Counted from the first letter of the stretch, positions 1 through 7,628 are shown. The stretch: 64,000 nt of DNA from Verrucomicrobiaceae bacterium (GCA_028293825.1 JAQGNY010000049.1:1-64000), one strand, 5' to 3'. Notes: generated from the letters alone by a model not told the origin. Numbers and translations: made by a program.

Positions 1-1
1 C

Positions 2-985
2 ATAGAATCGCCGCCGTCGCGCGTAGTTAATAGCGTTGCCTATCGCCACGGTAAGCGGGTCGGTCCGGTGACGATCGACGATATTAGCGAAGTGGTGAAA
101 ATACCGGATACGTTTATTTGGCTGGGCTTGCACGAAGCCGATCCGTCGCTGCTGGTAAAAGTTCAGGAAGAATTCGGCTTGCATGAATTGGCAGTCGAAG
201 ATGCATTGAAAGCGCATCAGCGGCCAAAAATAGAAACGTATGGCGATTCGTTATTTATCGTCGTCAAAACCGCGCAGATGCTCGACGAGAAAATTACCTA
301 CGGCGAAACCCATATTTTTGTCGGCAAAAACTTTTTGATTTCGGTGCGGCACGGTTGCTCGCAAGGTTACGTGCACGTGCGTGCGCGCAGCGAAGAAAAA
401 CCGCAAATGCTGGCGAAGGGTCCGGCGTATGCGCTGTACGCGTTGCTCGACTTTATTTCCGACAATTACCAGCCGGTGGTATCGCATTTCGAAAAAGCGT
501 TCGAAGGGCTCGAAGGCGATATTTTCAAAGGCGTGTTCAACAACGACACGCTGGAACGGCTGTACGATATGAAAATCGAGTTGCTGCAATTGCGCAACGC
601 GGTAGCGCCGATCGAAGATGTGTGTTTACAGTTGATGCGTTTGCATCACGATTTAATCCCGAAAGATATGGGCGCTTATTTTCGCGATGTGCACGATCAC
701 GCCGCGCGCATTATTTCCACGCTCGACAATTTGCGCGAAATGCTAACGGCGGCGATGCAGGTGAATCTGGCGCTGGTGCAAATGCGGCAGAACGAAGTGG
801 TCAAGCGTTTGGCCGGTTGGGGCGCGGTGCTGGCGGTACCGACGGTGGTGTTTAGTCTGTACGGCATGAATTTCGAGGTGATGCCGGAGCTGCATTGGCA
901 CTTCAGTTATCCGGTCGTGCTGGCGGCGACAGCGGGTATTTGCATCTTTATGTACCGCAAATTGAAAGAGTCGGGCTATTTATGA
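2..985 (+). CDS. corA: CorA-family divalent cation transporter (5' end outside window)
   Basis: Inner-membrane Mg2+/Co2+ channel of the CorA family. The C-terminus carries the diagnostic YGMN motif at the end of the first of two transmembrane helices (about 40 residues from the end), followed by the periplasmic loop, the second helix and a short basic tail (YRKLKESGYL). The rest is the cytoplasmic funnel domain. The first in-frame start inside the window is GTG at 68. However, the reading frame stays open to base 2 and encodes V-A-Y-x-x-G-K-R-V-G just upstream, which resembles the usual CorA N-terminal strand. The true start therefore probably lies left of the window and the gene is cut by its edge. 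Kup follows in the same direction after about 70 bases. Family assignment is secure; ion specificity is inferred. Confidence 0.9.
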   Translation: MESPPSRVVNSVAYRHGKRVGPVTIDDISEVVKIPDTFIWLGLHEADPSLLVKVQEEFGLHELAVEDALKAHQRPKIETYGDSLFIVVKTAQMLDEKITYGETHIFVGKNFLISVRHGCSQGYVHVRARSEEKPQMLAKGPAYALYALLDFISDNYQPVVSHFEKAFEGLEGDIFKGVFNNDTLERLYDMKIELLQLRNAVAPIEDVCLQLMRLHHDLIPKDMGAYFRDVHDHAARIISTLDNLREMLTAAMQVNLALVQMRQNEVVKRLAGWGAVLAVPTVVFSLYGMNFEVMPELHWHFSYPVVLAATAGICIFMYRKLKESGYL

Positions 986-1058
986 CATGCGCTGCCCCTG
1001 TCGGCGGGCGCTCGTAATCGGTTAGCATTTGCGCCGTTCTAATCTGTGGATATCCCCA

Positions 1059-2933
1059 ATGACGACAGCGACCACCTCTGGCGCGCGCACTCCTACTTTA
1101 GCTCTGGCTGCACTCGGCGTTGTGTACGGTGATATCGGTACCAGCCCGCTCTATACCATCAAGGAAATTTTCGGCGCCGGCCATCATCCGGTTCCAATCA
1201 CGCACTTCAATGTGCTCGGCATGATGTCGCTCATTTTGTGGTCGCTGCTGGTGGTGGTGACGATGAAATACGTGGTGATGATTCTGCGCGCCGATAACAA
1301 AGGCGAGGGCGGCATCATGGCGCTGATGGCGCTGGTGCTGCGTGCGGTCGGGCATTCGCCGTATTCGCGCGGGCTGATGTTGCTCGGCTTATTCGGCGCG
1401 GCGTTGTTTTATGGCGATAGCGTGATCACCCCGGCGATCTCGGTGTTGTCGGCGGTCGAAGGCCTGGAAGTGGCCGCGCCCGGTTTGGCGCCGTACGTCA
1501 TTCCCATCACGCTGCTGGTGCTGATCGCATTGTTTATCGTGCAGCGGCATGGCACCGCGAAAGTCGGGCGCTTCTTCGGTCCGATCATGATGTTGTGGTT
1601 TCTCGTGCTCGCGGTGATCGGTGTGCACAACATCGCGCAATACCCGGAAGTGCTGCTTGCCCTCAGCCCGCATCACGCTGTGCAGTTTTTCCTGGAGCAA
1701 CCGAAGCTCGGATTTTTCTCGCTCGGTGCCTCGGTGCTGGCATTGACCGGCGCCGAAGCGCTGTATGCCGACATGGGTCACTTCGGTCGCAAGCCGGTAC
1801 AAATGGCTTGGTTCGGTGTGGTGTTGCCGGCGTTGGTGCTGAATTATTTCGGCCAGGGCGCATTGTTGCTCGGCGATCCCAGCGCGGTGGAAAATCCGTT
1901 TTATCGCTCGATACCCGACTGGGCGCTGTACCCCATGATTGGGCTGTCGACGGTCGCCGCCATCATTGCCTCGCAGGCGGTTATTTCCGGCGCGTATTCG
2001 ATGACGCGTCAGGCCATTCAACTCGGCTACGTGCCGCGTTTGTTGGTGCAACACACGTCGAGTCATGAACACGGTCAGATTTATATCCCGGCGGTGAATT
2101 GGGCATTGCTCACCATCGTCATGGCGTTGGTGGTCGGCTTCGGCTCATCGAGCAATCTCGCCGCCGCTTACGGTATCGCCGTCACCGGCACCATGTTGTG
2201 CAGCACCGTGCTCGCCTTCATCGTGGTCAGACATATTTGGCACTGGCATTGGGCGCCGAGCGCATTGGTTATCGGCAGTTTTCTCACTGTCGATATCGCG
2301 TATTTCTCGTCGAACATGTTGAAGGTAAAAGACGGCGGCTGGTTTCCGCTGGTGCTGGCCGCGCTGGTGTTTTTCGCAATGACCACGTGGAAGCGCGGAC
2401 GCATGTTGTTGAACAAGCGCCTGTCCGAAGATTCGCTTCCGCTCGATTTATTTATTCAAGGCACTGGCGGCGTGACCGCGGTACCGGGCACTGCGATTTT
2501 TCTTAGCTCGCAAGCCAACGCGGTTCCGCACGCGTTGTTGCACAGCATCAAGCACTACAAATGTTTGCATCAACGCATCATCATTCTGCATGTTCATATT
2601 CACGACGAACCGTATGTGGGCGGCGAAGCGCGCGTGCAAGTCGAACGGGTCAACGAACAGTTTTATACCATCGGCATTCATTTCGGTTTTATGGATGAAC
2701 TCGATTTACCCGCTGCATTAGCCTATTGCGCGCCGCACGGTGTGGAATTCGATTTAATGGATACATCGTTCTTCCTCGGCCGCGAAACATTAATTCCGCG
2801 TCTGCATTCCGAAATGGTGTTGTGGCGCGAGAAAATTTACATCGCGATGTACCGCAATGCCGGCAGCATCACCACGTATTTTGGTATTCCACCAAACCGC
2901 GTCGTGGAGTTGGGATCGCAAGTGGTTCTTTAA
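1059..2933 (+). CDS. kup: Low-affinity potassium transporter Kup
   Basis: K+ uptake protein of the KUP/HAK family, probably a K+/H+ symporter in the inner membrane. The N-terminus has the family signature LGVVYGDIGTSPLYT in the first helix, followed by about 11 further hydrophobic segments and a roughly 170-residue cytoplasmic C-terminal domain. At 624 residues it matches E. coli Kup in length. I chose ATG 1059 (MTTATTSG) because the family signature then begins about 20 residues in, as usual. An in-frame TTG at 1029 would add ten unconserved residues. No clear ribosome binding site is visible before either start. The stop codon is immediately followed by the terminal codon of the integrase remnant on the other strand. 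Confidence 0.95.
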   Translation: MTTATTSGARTPTLALAALGVVYGDIGTSPLYTIKEIFGAGHHPVPITHFNVLGMMSLILWSLLVVVTMKYVVMILRADNKGEGGIMALMALVLRAVGHSPYSRGLMLLGLFGAALFYGDSVITPAISVLSAVEGLEVAAPGLAPYVIPITLLVLIALFIVQRHGTAKVGRFFGPIMMLWFLVLAVIGVHNIAQYPEVLLALSPHHAVQFFLEQPKLGFFSLGASVLALTGAEALYADMGHFGRKPVQMAWFGVVLPALVLNYFGQGALLLGDPSAVENPFYRSIPDWALYPMIGLSTVAAIIASQAVISGAYSMTRQAIQLGYVPRLLVQHTSSHEHGQIYIPAVNWALLTIVMALVVGFGSSSNLAAAYGIAVTGTMLCSTVLAFIVVRHIWHWHWAPSALVIGSFLTVDIAYFSSNMLKVKDGGWFPLVLAALVFFAMTTWKRGRMLLNKRLSEDSLPLDLFIQGTGGVTAVPGTAIFLSSQANAVPHALLHSIKHYKCLHQRIIILHVHIHDEPYVGGEARVQVERVNEQFYTIGIHFGFMDELDLPAALAYCAPHGVEFDLMDTSFFLGRETLIPRLHSEMVLWREKIYIAMYRNAGSITTYFGIPPNRVVELGSQVVL

Positions 2934-3396
2934 TTAATTCGCTGCTAATAAATTGCGCGGCGGTCTTTTTACACCGTGTGCTTTTTGCCTGAGCACATCG
3001 GTGTGAATATTCGGCGTTTTCATGTCGGCATGACCGAGCTATTGTTGCACCGTGCGAATATCAGCGCCCGCTTGCAATAAGTGTTCGGCGAAAAAATGCA
3101 AATGCTCGCGATCAATCTCTCTCCCCTCGCAACGCAACAATTCCAACCGACGCAATCCCGGGCCATGCAGCAGCGGCGTCATTTAGCGACACTTCTTTCC
3201 ACTGCTAAAAAATTAAGAAATTTTCCACTTCGATTGTCGAAATTTCTGCTGGATATCGCCTCTGATTGTAGAGAGCGAGGTAACGAATCCAATAAAGGTG
3301 CGAATCGATAGTGCGTAAACTATAAAGCCTCACCACGATCAATTCCCGAATCGATATGAGAAAAGGCGAGCTGGCCATCAAAATCGTTTTTTGCAT
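2934..3396 (-). pseudogene. intI: Decayed integron integrase (intI remnant)
   Basis: Read on the minus strand, ATG 3396 opens about 63 residues that resemble the N-terminal SAM-like domain of integron integrases (SPFLISIR...YSLRT...LYWIR...VENFL), then stop. After a frame change, a second stretch from 3182 shows box I (GPGLRRLELL...EID). It jumps directly to a box II-like segment (H-L-x-F-F-A-E-H-L-L-Q-A-G-A-D-I-R-T-V-Q-Q), then an in-frame TAG at 3039-3041, then LGHADMKTP and IHTDVL, ending GVKRPP. Intact IntI proteins read H-x-L-R-H-S-F-A-T-H-L-L, IYTHVL and GV-S/R-SPL. Thus a box II Arg is missing, the nucleophilic Tyr is His, and several hundred bases between the boxes are gone. The remnant is about 460 bp against roughly 1 kb for a working gene. 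The family call rests on the characteristic C-terminus and YLYWI N-terminus. XerC/XerD do not have the GV.SP ending. Confidence 0.82.
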
Positions 3397-3481
3397 TGCA
3401 ATAGATTCAGGCGTACGACCGGCTTTTTATGCGGTATCCAGCTTACATGAGAAAATCAAGTTGTCGTGATGAAAAGCGCCA

Positions 3482-3542
3482 GCCTAATAATCTGCTAAAT
3501 TTCCTCAGTGCCGATTCTATCCCTTCACATCAAGGATTAGGC
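3482..3542. repeat. attC/attI-like inverted repeat (degenerate, tentative)
   Basis: GCCTAAT at 3482-3488 is the exact inverse of ATTAGGC at 3536-3542. The pair encloses 47 bases, giving a 61-bp element. attC sites have outer boxes RYYYAAC and GTTRRRY about 60-140 bp apart. Here both boxes fit except for a compensating C-to-T / G-to-A change at the crossover position. The sequence TCAAGGATTAG before the right box also resembles known attC right ends. It sits in the expected place, between the 5' end of the integrase remnant and the first accessory gene. The changed crossover base argues that it is inactive or only coincidental. Confidence 0.3.
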
Positions 3543-3597
3543 GTAGAGCCACGGAGCGATAAAATGATTAAGCTGGATTACCCGATAATAATTATTG

Positions 3598-3630
3598 TGA
3601 GACCTTGGTCTCATTAACAGACTGTTATGC
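3598..3630. other. Paired palindromes and possible cassette boundary before first accessory gene
   Basis: TGAGACC (3598-3604) pairs perfectly with GGTCTCA (3607-3613) over a 2-base loop. It is followed at once by TAACAG-A-CTGTTA (3615-3627). The second palindrome contains GTTATGC (3624-3630), one base off the GTTRRRY core at integron recombination points. The ribosome binding site of the next gene starts 4 bases later, as in many gene cassettes. The remaining DNA between 3397 and 3597 has no gene I can support. The role as a boundary is inference. Confidence 0.3.
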
Positions 3631-3645
3631 ATAGAGGAGATAGTC

Positions 3646-4107
3646 GTGGAGCTCAAAGACTTCATCAAAGAAACGCTTGTGCAAATTGCCGTAGGAGTCG
3701 AAGCCGCACAAACAGAGGTCAGGGATTGTGGAGGGTTTGTAAATCCAGCTCATCGCAGTGACCCAAAAAATAATGTTGAAACGCACTTTGGCGTTTTGGG
3801 AAATGGGCAGAATATATTTCTTGTGGACTTTGATATTTCCGTTACGGTCGTCGAGGAAACTGGAGCGGATGCAAAAGCTAAGCTTCAAGTCGTTAGTTTT
3901 CTAAAAATTGGCGTCGGCATCGAATCCAGTACATCAAATAGCGCAACAAATCGAATCGGCTTTAAGGTTCCGTTGGGCCTTCCTGTCGACGCTGTTTCCG
4001 AAGAACAACTTAAGCAAAATGACGCAGAATTGCAGGAAAAACGTCGCAAGCAATCTGAAGCAATTCGTGCTCACAACAAAAACAAAAGTAATAGCTGGAT
4101 GGGTTGA
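3646..4107 (+). CDS. Small protein of unknown function, cassette-like context
   Basis: 153 residues, no signal peptide, no catalytic motif recognised. The N-terminus (MELKDFIKETLVQI) is helical. The middle has alternating hydrophobic strands (FLVDFDISVTVVEE, LQVVSFLKIGVGIES, IGFKVPLGLP) suggesting a small beta-sandwich. The C-terminus is a charged, Gln/Lys-rich helix ending in Asn/Lys repeats. The layout resembles short island-borne proteins such as those with Trypco2-type domains, but that is an impression only. The start is GTG 3646, supported by GAGGAG six bases upstream. The gene sits alone between the integrase remnant and an attC-like repeat that begins 5 bases after its stop, which is how a single-gene integron cassette is built. 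Base composition is visibly AT-richer than kup. Confidence 0.6.
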   Translation: MELKDFIKETLVQIAVGVEAAQTEVRDCGGFVNPAHRSDPKNNVETHFGVLGNGQNIFLVDFDISVTVVEETGADAKAKLQVVSFLKIGVGIESSTSNSATNRIGFKVPLGLPVDAVSEEQLKQNDAELQEKRRKQSEAIRAHNKNKSNSWMG

Positions 4108-4111
4108 CAAT

Positions 4112-4199
4112 GCGTAACAAGGCAGTGGTGTGGGAATGTCTTCACTTCACTTCACTTCACTTCACTGCGTTGCGGCAGCCCTACATCGCGTCGTTGAGG
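4112..4199. repeat. attC-like inverted repeat with internal (TTCAC)5 tandem repeat
   Basis: GCGTAACAAGGCAGTG at 4112-4127 begins 5 bases after a stop codon. Its GCAGTG half pairs with CACTGC at 4163-4168, with weaker pairing outward. A GTTGAGG near 4192-4199 is one base off the GTTRRRY consensus. Five perfect copies of TTCAC fill 4141-4165 in what would be the loop. Position and the TAACAAGGC left end recall integron attC sites, but the outer boxes pair poorly, so it is degenerate or coincidental. From 4200 to 4438 I see no gene. Confidence 0.35.
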
Positions 4200-4438
4200 C
4201 TAGAAAAACCTCCGCACACCAGAAGTGATTTAAAAATGTGCTCATATTTGAAATTACAGAGCGTGCAAAAAAATTGCGTAAGATTTCGCGCAGCGATACA
4301 AAAATTCGAGCGAAGATTCTCCGATATCGCGCGTATTCAACGCGGGTAACTCCGTTGAATTTATTCAATACTTAACAAACCAATAAACTTCGTATCCGTC
4401 GGGTAATAGTTTGTTTTGATGTGTAGGGAGATAGGAGC

Positions 4439-4804
4439 ATGACTTACATCGAGTTTAATAATTTCTGTCGTTCTCTTCCGGCAACTTCACACGTCGTCCA
4501 ATGGGGCGGTTCGCATGTTTGGAAAGTAGGCGCGAAAGTGTTCGCCATCGGCGGCTGGCGGAAATCTGACAAACCGGCATTTACTTTTAAAACATCAGAT
4601 CATAACTTCGATGTTTTGCACGATCAGCCGGGATTCAGGCCGGCTCCATACTTGGCGTCTCGAGGCATGAAGTGGATTCAGCAATACGACATTCCTGCGA
4701 GCGCGGATGACCAGCTCAAATACTATTTAAAAGAATCTCACCGCATTGTTTCGTTGGGATTAACCAAGAAAAAACAAAACGAACTTGGTCTTAATCAAGG
4801 TTAG
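4439..4804 (+). CDS. MmcQ/YjbR family protein
   Basis: 121-residue cytoplasmic protein of the MmcQ/YjbR (CyaY-like fold, double-wing) family. These small proteins are annotated as DNA-binding, and their biochemical role is largely unknown. The conserved layout is visible: an N-terminal helix with FCRSLPATSHVVQWGG, then the strand pair VWKVGAKVFAIGGW, the ligand-like segment FTFKTSD, the PGFRPAPYLASRGMKWI motif around residues 62-78, and a C-terminal helix. ATG 4439 has AGGAG at 4433-4437. It lies in the AT-richer block after the integrase remnant and is followed closely by the GFA-fold gene, which suggests a two-gene transcript. Confidence 0.85.
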   Translation: MTYIEFNNFCRSLPATSHVVQWGGSHVWKVGAKVFAIGGWRKSDKPAFTFKTSDHNFDVLHDQPGFRPAPYLASRGMKWIQQYDIPASADDQLKYYLKESHRIVSLGLTKKKQNELGLNQG

Positions 4805-4861
4805 TATTTGCAACTATTAAATGCAGTCCAGTTAATAAAAAAGAACAACGAGGACGAGTGC

Positions 4862-5266
4862 GTGCCAATTACCGGTGAGTGTTTCTGCGGTAGCATCCAA
4901 TATCAAATTGATGGCGCGCTTAAAGACGCGCGATCCTGTCATTGCTCGCGCTGCCGAAAAGCATTTAGTTCGCAGGCATCAGCCTATGCGCTGGTTGATA
5001 AAGATGAATTTAAATGGATTAAAGGCTGGGCGCTGTTAACCAGTTACGAAAGCCAACCGGGATTTGGTTTGCAGTTTTGCAGTAAATGCGGCTCGACGTT
5101 GTGCGGCACGTATAACGATGAGGTGCACGGAGTAACACTTGGCTGTATCAATGGAAATCCACAAGTTGAAATTGGCTATCACCTTTTTGTGGGTTCGAAG
5201 GCCTCATGGGAATTACTTCCGGAAGGTATTACTGCTTATGCGGAGGGCAAGTCTAAAGATGCTTAG
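4862..5266 (+). CDS. GFA/CENP-V fold zinc-binding protein
   Basis: 134-residue protein of the glutathione-dependent formaldehyde-activating (GFA, CENP-V) superfamily. Members are small zinc proteins, some linked to glutathione chemistry; most are uncharacterised. Zinc-ligand cysteines are present in the usual order: C-x-C-G near residue 7, C-H-C-x-x-C near residue 30 (SCHCSRCRKAF), and C-x-x-C near residue 75 (FCSKCGSTL). The typical ending W-E-L-L-P-E-G...Y is also seen. I place the start at GTG 4862 (MPITGECFCG), with GAGGA upstream, because family members begin just before this strand. A TTG at 4808 in the same frame would add unconserved residues. It lies 57 bases downstream of the MmcQ gene on the same strand. 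Confidence 0.85.
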   Translation: MPITGECFCGSIQYQIDGALKDARSCHCSRCRKAFSSQASAYALVDKDEFKWIKGWALLTSYESQPGFGLQFCSKCGSTLCGTYNDEVHGVTLGCINGNPQVEIGYHLFVGSKASWELLPEGITAYAEGKSKDA

Positions 5267-5361
5267 TAACGTATTGATATGAAGTTTTTTTGGCGGTTGC
5301 TTGGCATTATGTAAACCTGCTCGTGGTGGTATTCAACTTAAATAAAGAAGACGGATGCAGC

Positions 5362-5748
5362 ATGATTTTAATTTATGGAATCAAAGAAAATCTCGATCCA
5401 ATTAAGGCTCGATTATCCGATGTGATACATGGCTGCATGATGTCCGTCCTGGGTATGCCAGCGGATAAGCGGGCGCAGCGTTTTATTCCGATGGCAAAAG
5501 ATGATTTCTATTATCCCGGTGGGCGGACCGACGCTTATACCGTGATTGAAATTACCATGATGGCTGGACGCAAAGCGGAGACGCAGAAAAAACTTATAAA
5601 ATCGCTTTTTAAGGAAATTGAAAGTCAGCTTTCCATCTCGCCTATGGATGTCGAAATAACGATTAAAGAGTTGCCAGCTTATGCGATGGGTTTTCGAGGT
5701 ATGACTGGTGACGAGGCAAATGACCTCACTTACAAAATTAACGTGTAA
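5362..5748 (+). CDS. Tautomerase-superfamily-like protein
   Basis: 128 residues from ATG 5362, which has AAGACGGA a few bases upstream. The sequence resembles the longer tautomerase group (about 130 residues): VLGMPADKRAQRFIPMAKDDFYYPGGRTDAYTVIEI in the first half (split here only for description) and MAGRKAETQKKLI before a helix. The C-terminal strand contains VEITIKELPAYAMGFRG. Tautomerases act through Pro-1 exposed after Met removal. Here Met is followed by Ile-Leu-Ile-Tyr, so that proline is absent unless the real start differs; an upstream TTG (5290) does not supply it either. Function is therefore open: a catalytically altered paralogue is likely. It sits between the GFA gene and the beta-lactamase. 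Confidence 0.7.
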   Translation: MILIYGIKENLDPIKARLSDVIHGCMMSVLGMPADKRAQRFIPMAKDDFYYPGGRTDAYTVIEITMMAGRKAETQKKLIKSLFKEIESQLSISPMDVEITIKELPAYAMGFRGMTGDEANDLTYKINV

Positions 5749-5825
5749 AAGAGTGCGGGTAGTGCCCGGTGTTTTCTGTACTTTTTAGTTTTATGCCAAG
5801 CTCTCACTGCTCTAATGGTTAATAC

Positions 5826-6701
5826 ATGAAATATTTTCTGACGGTATTTGTTTTTATATTTACTTCGATGGCGTCCGCATCGGGGGTCACAGCACCACCG
5901 CAAGATTTCACGGCGAAAATTTCTGCGCTGGAAAATAAAAGTAGCGGGCGAATTGGTGTATCTGTCATTTCTGATAATGGAACATCGCTTTTTTCATATC
6001 GTGAAGACGAGCGGTTCGCGATGTGTAGTACGTTTAAGGCGCTGCTCTCGGCTTTTATTTTGTCGCGAGTCGATTCAAATTTGGAAGGGCTCGATAGATC
6101 GATAACGTACACATCAGCCGATATTTTAGAGCATGCGCCAATCGCAAAAATGCATCTGAGCGCGGGACATATGACGGTGTCGGAATTGAACGCGGCGTCA
6201 ATTCAATACAGCGATAATACGGCGGCCAATTTGCTGCTCGCTTCAAGCGGTGGCCCACAGGCGCTTACGCAATATCTACGCTCCATCGGCGACAACACAA
6301 CGCGTCTTGACCGCAACGAGCCATCATTGAATACGAATGTAGCGGGCGACTCACGTGATACCAGCACTCCAGGCGCCATGGTTAAAACGCTGCAAAAGAT
6401 TTTGATCGGTAACAGTCTTTCACCCGCGTCTAAAGAGCAGCTAAAAAGCTGGATGTTTGGAAATACCACGGGCGACAGTAAGCTCAGGGCTGGCTTCGAT
6501 AGATTTTGGATGGTCGGCGACAAAACCGGCAGCGGCGCGAATGGCGCAAGCAATGATGTCGCTGTGGTATTTCCGCGCGGCCTTTCTCCTTTTATTATTG
6601 CTGTGTTTTACGCAGGCTCGGCGGCATCCGATGATGAAAAAAATGCGGTTAATGCCGACGTGGCGCGGATCACTCGCGACTCTCTGCTGAGCAATCACTA
6701 G
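5826..6701 (+). CDS. bla: Class A beta-lactamase
   Basis: Periplasmic serine beta-lactamase, 291 residues. A signal peptide (MKYFLTVFVFIFTSMASA) is followed by the mature domain with every class A motif: S68-T-F-K71 (Ambler S70-x-x-K), S129-D-N (SDN loop), E165 in R-N-E-P-S-L-N (omega loop) and K233-T-G (KTG). Residue 67 just before the serine is Cys, as in many carbapenemases and ESBLs. The KTG is followed by S-G-A-N-G, however, so the partner Cys at Ambler 238 that forms a disulfide in KPC/SME/GES enzymes is not there. The substrate spectrum cannot be read from sequence. ATG 5826 has only a weak ribosome binding site. It is the last gene of the AT-richer block behind the integrase remnant, which suggests acquisition; no adjacent AmpR-type regulator is seen. 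Confidence 0.93.
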   Translation: MKYFLTVFVFIFTSMASASGVTAPPQDFTAKISALENKSSGRIGVSVISDNGTSLFSYREDERFAMCSTFKALLSAFILSRVDSNLEGLDRSITYTSADILEHAPIAKMHLSAGHMTVSELNAASIQYSDNTAANLLLASSGGPQALTQYLRSIGDNTTRLDRNEPSLNTNVAGDSRDTSTPGAMVKTLQKILIGNSLSPASKEQLKSWMFGNTTGDSKLRAGFDRFWMVGDKTGSGANGASNDVAVVFPRGLSPFIIAVFYAGSAASDDEKNAVNADVARITRDSLLSNH

Positions 6702-6884
6702 AAGCTCAAAATTTAATGAGCTCCAGCGCTCTGCTGTGGTGAAATATTTAATGTTGTCCGTAAATTTTCAGCAACGAAGTTGCAGAGTGCACTGCACGAT
6801 AGCTGCCGCTATAAGTTTTATGTGACAATTCGCGTTCAAATTTTTCCTCCATATCACTCACTCAATTTATTTCACAGAGGTTCT

Positions 6885-7580
6885 ATGTCGACCATTCATT
6901 TCATCGGCGGCGAAAAAGGCGGCGTGGGCAAATCAGTGACTGCGCGATTACTGGCGCAATATATGATCGATCGCCAATTACCCTTTATCGGTTTCGATAC
7001 GGATCGTTCGCACGGCGCGCTGCTGCGCTATTACACGGATTTTGCGTCGCCGACGATTATCGACAGCTATCAAAGTCTGGATGCCATTATGGAAGTGGCG
7101 GCCGAGCAACCGGGAAAACGTATCCTGGTCGATCTCGCGGCGCAGACGCATCACCCATTGGCGCGTTGGATCGATGAATCCGGCGTACTTGAGCTGGCGT
7201 CCGAATTGGGCATTTCGATCTGCTATTGGAATGTAATGGATTCCGGTAAAGACAGCGTGGACTTGCTCGGCAAGTTGTTCGATCAATTCGGCACGCGCCT
7301 GAACTATGTGTTGGTGCTGAACCAATTGCGCGACGATAGCTTCAACATTTTGGAAAACTCGGATGTGAAAGCGCGCGCGCAAAGCTTGAATGCAAAAATA
7401 TTTACGCTGAAACGTTTGCATGCGCCAGTGATGACCAAAATCGACAGCAATAGCTACAGCTTCTGGGCGGCAAAAAATAAAGATGCCGACAATGCCAACG
7501 GCCTGGGCTTACTTGAACGTCAGCGCGTAAAAATGTGGCTGGACAGCGTCTATAAAGAGTTCGATGCGGTCGGTGTTTAA
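6885..7580 (+). CDS. Solitary ParA/MinD-type ATPase
   Basis: 231-residue P-loop ATPase of the ParA/MinD/SIMIBI class. The deviant Walker A GGEKGGVGKS is at residues 8-17. A FDTDRS motif follows near residue 37, where other family members have switch/Walker A' elements, and ILVDLAAQTHH (Walker B-like) near residue 83. No N-terminal HTH is present, unlike plasmid ParA of type Ia. No ParB, MipZ partner, or mobilisation genes are adjacent, so its cargo is unknown. It resembles short MobD/ParA-like ATPases found singly on chromosomes and plasmids. I choose ATG 6885 with AGAGG at 6876-6880; the open frame extends upstream but lacks conservation. A strong intrinsic terminator ends the transcript at 7629-7656. 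Confidence 0.8.
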   Translation: MSTIHFIGGEKGGVGKSVTARLLAQYMIDRQLPFIGFDTDRSHGALLRYYTDFASPTIIDSYQSLDAIMEVAAEQPGKRILVDLAAQTHHPLARWIDESGVLELASELGISICYWNVMDSGKDSVDLLGKLFDQFGTRLNYVLVLNQLRDDSFNILENSDVKARAQSLNAKIFTLKRLHAPVMTKIDSNSYSFWAAKNKDADNANGLGLLERQRVKMWLDSVYKEFDAVGV

Positions 7581-7628
7581 AATCTGTCGATCCGGCCCAG
7601 TTAGTTTTCTGGCCGTTATCTAATAAAT

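Noticed and set aside
3429-3617. Plus-strand 62-codon frame between the integrase remnant and the first accessory gene
   Set aside because: No ribosome binding site, no recognisable sequence, and it spans the attC-like repeat and the start of the first palindrome.
4862-6701. Treating every accessory gene after 4200 as an integron cassette
   Set aside because: No attC-like element is visible between the MmcQ, GFA, tautomerase and beta-lactamase genes, so cassette structure is not supported there.
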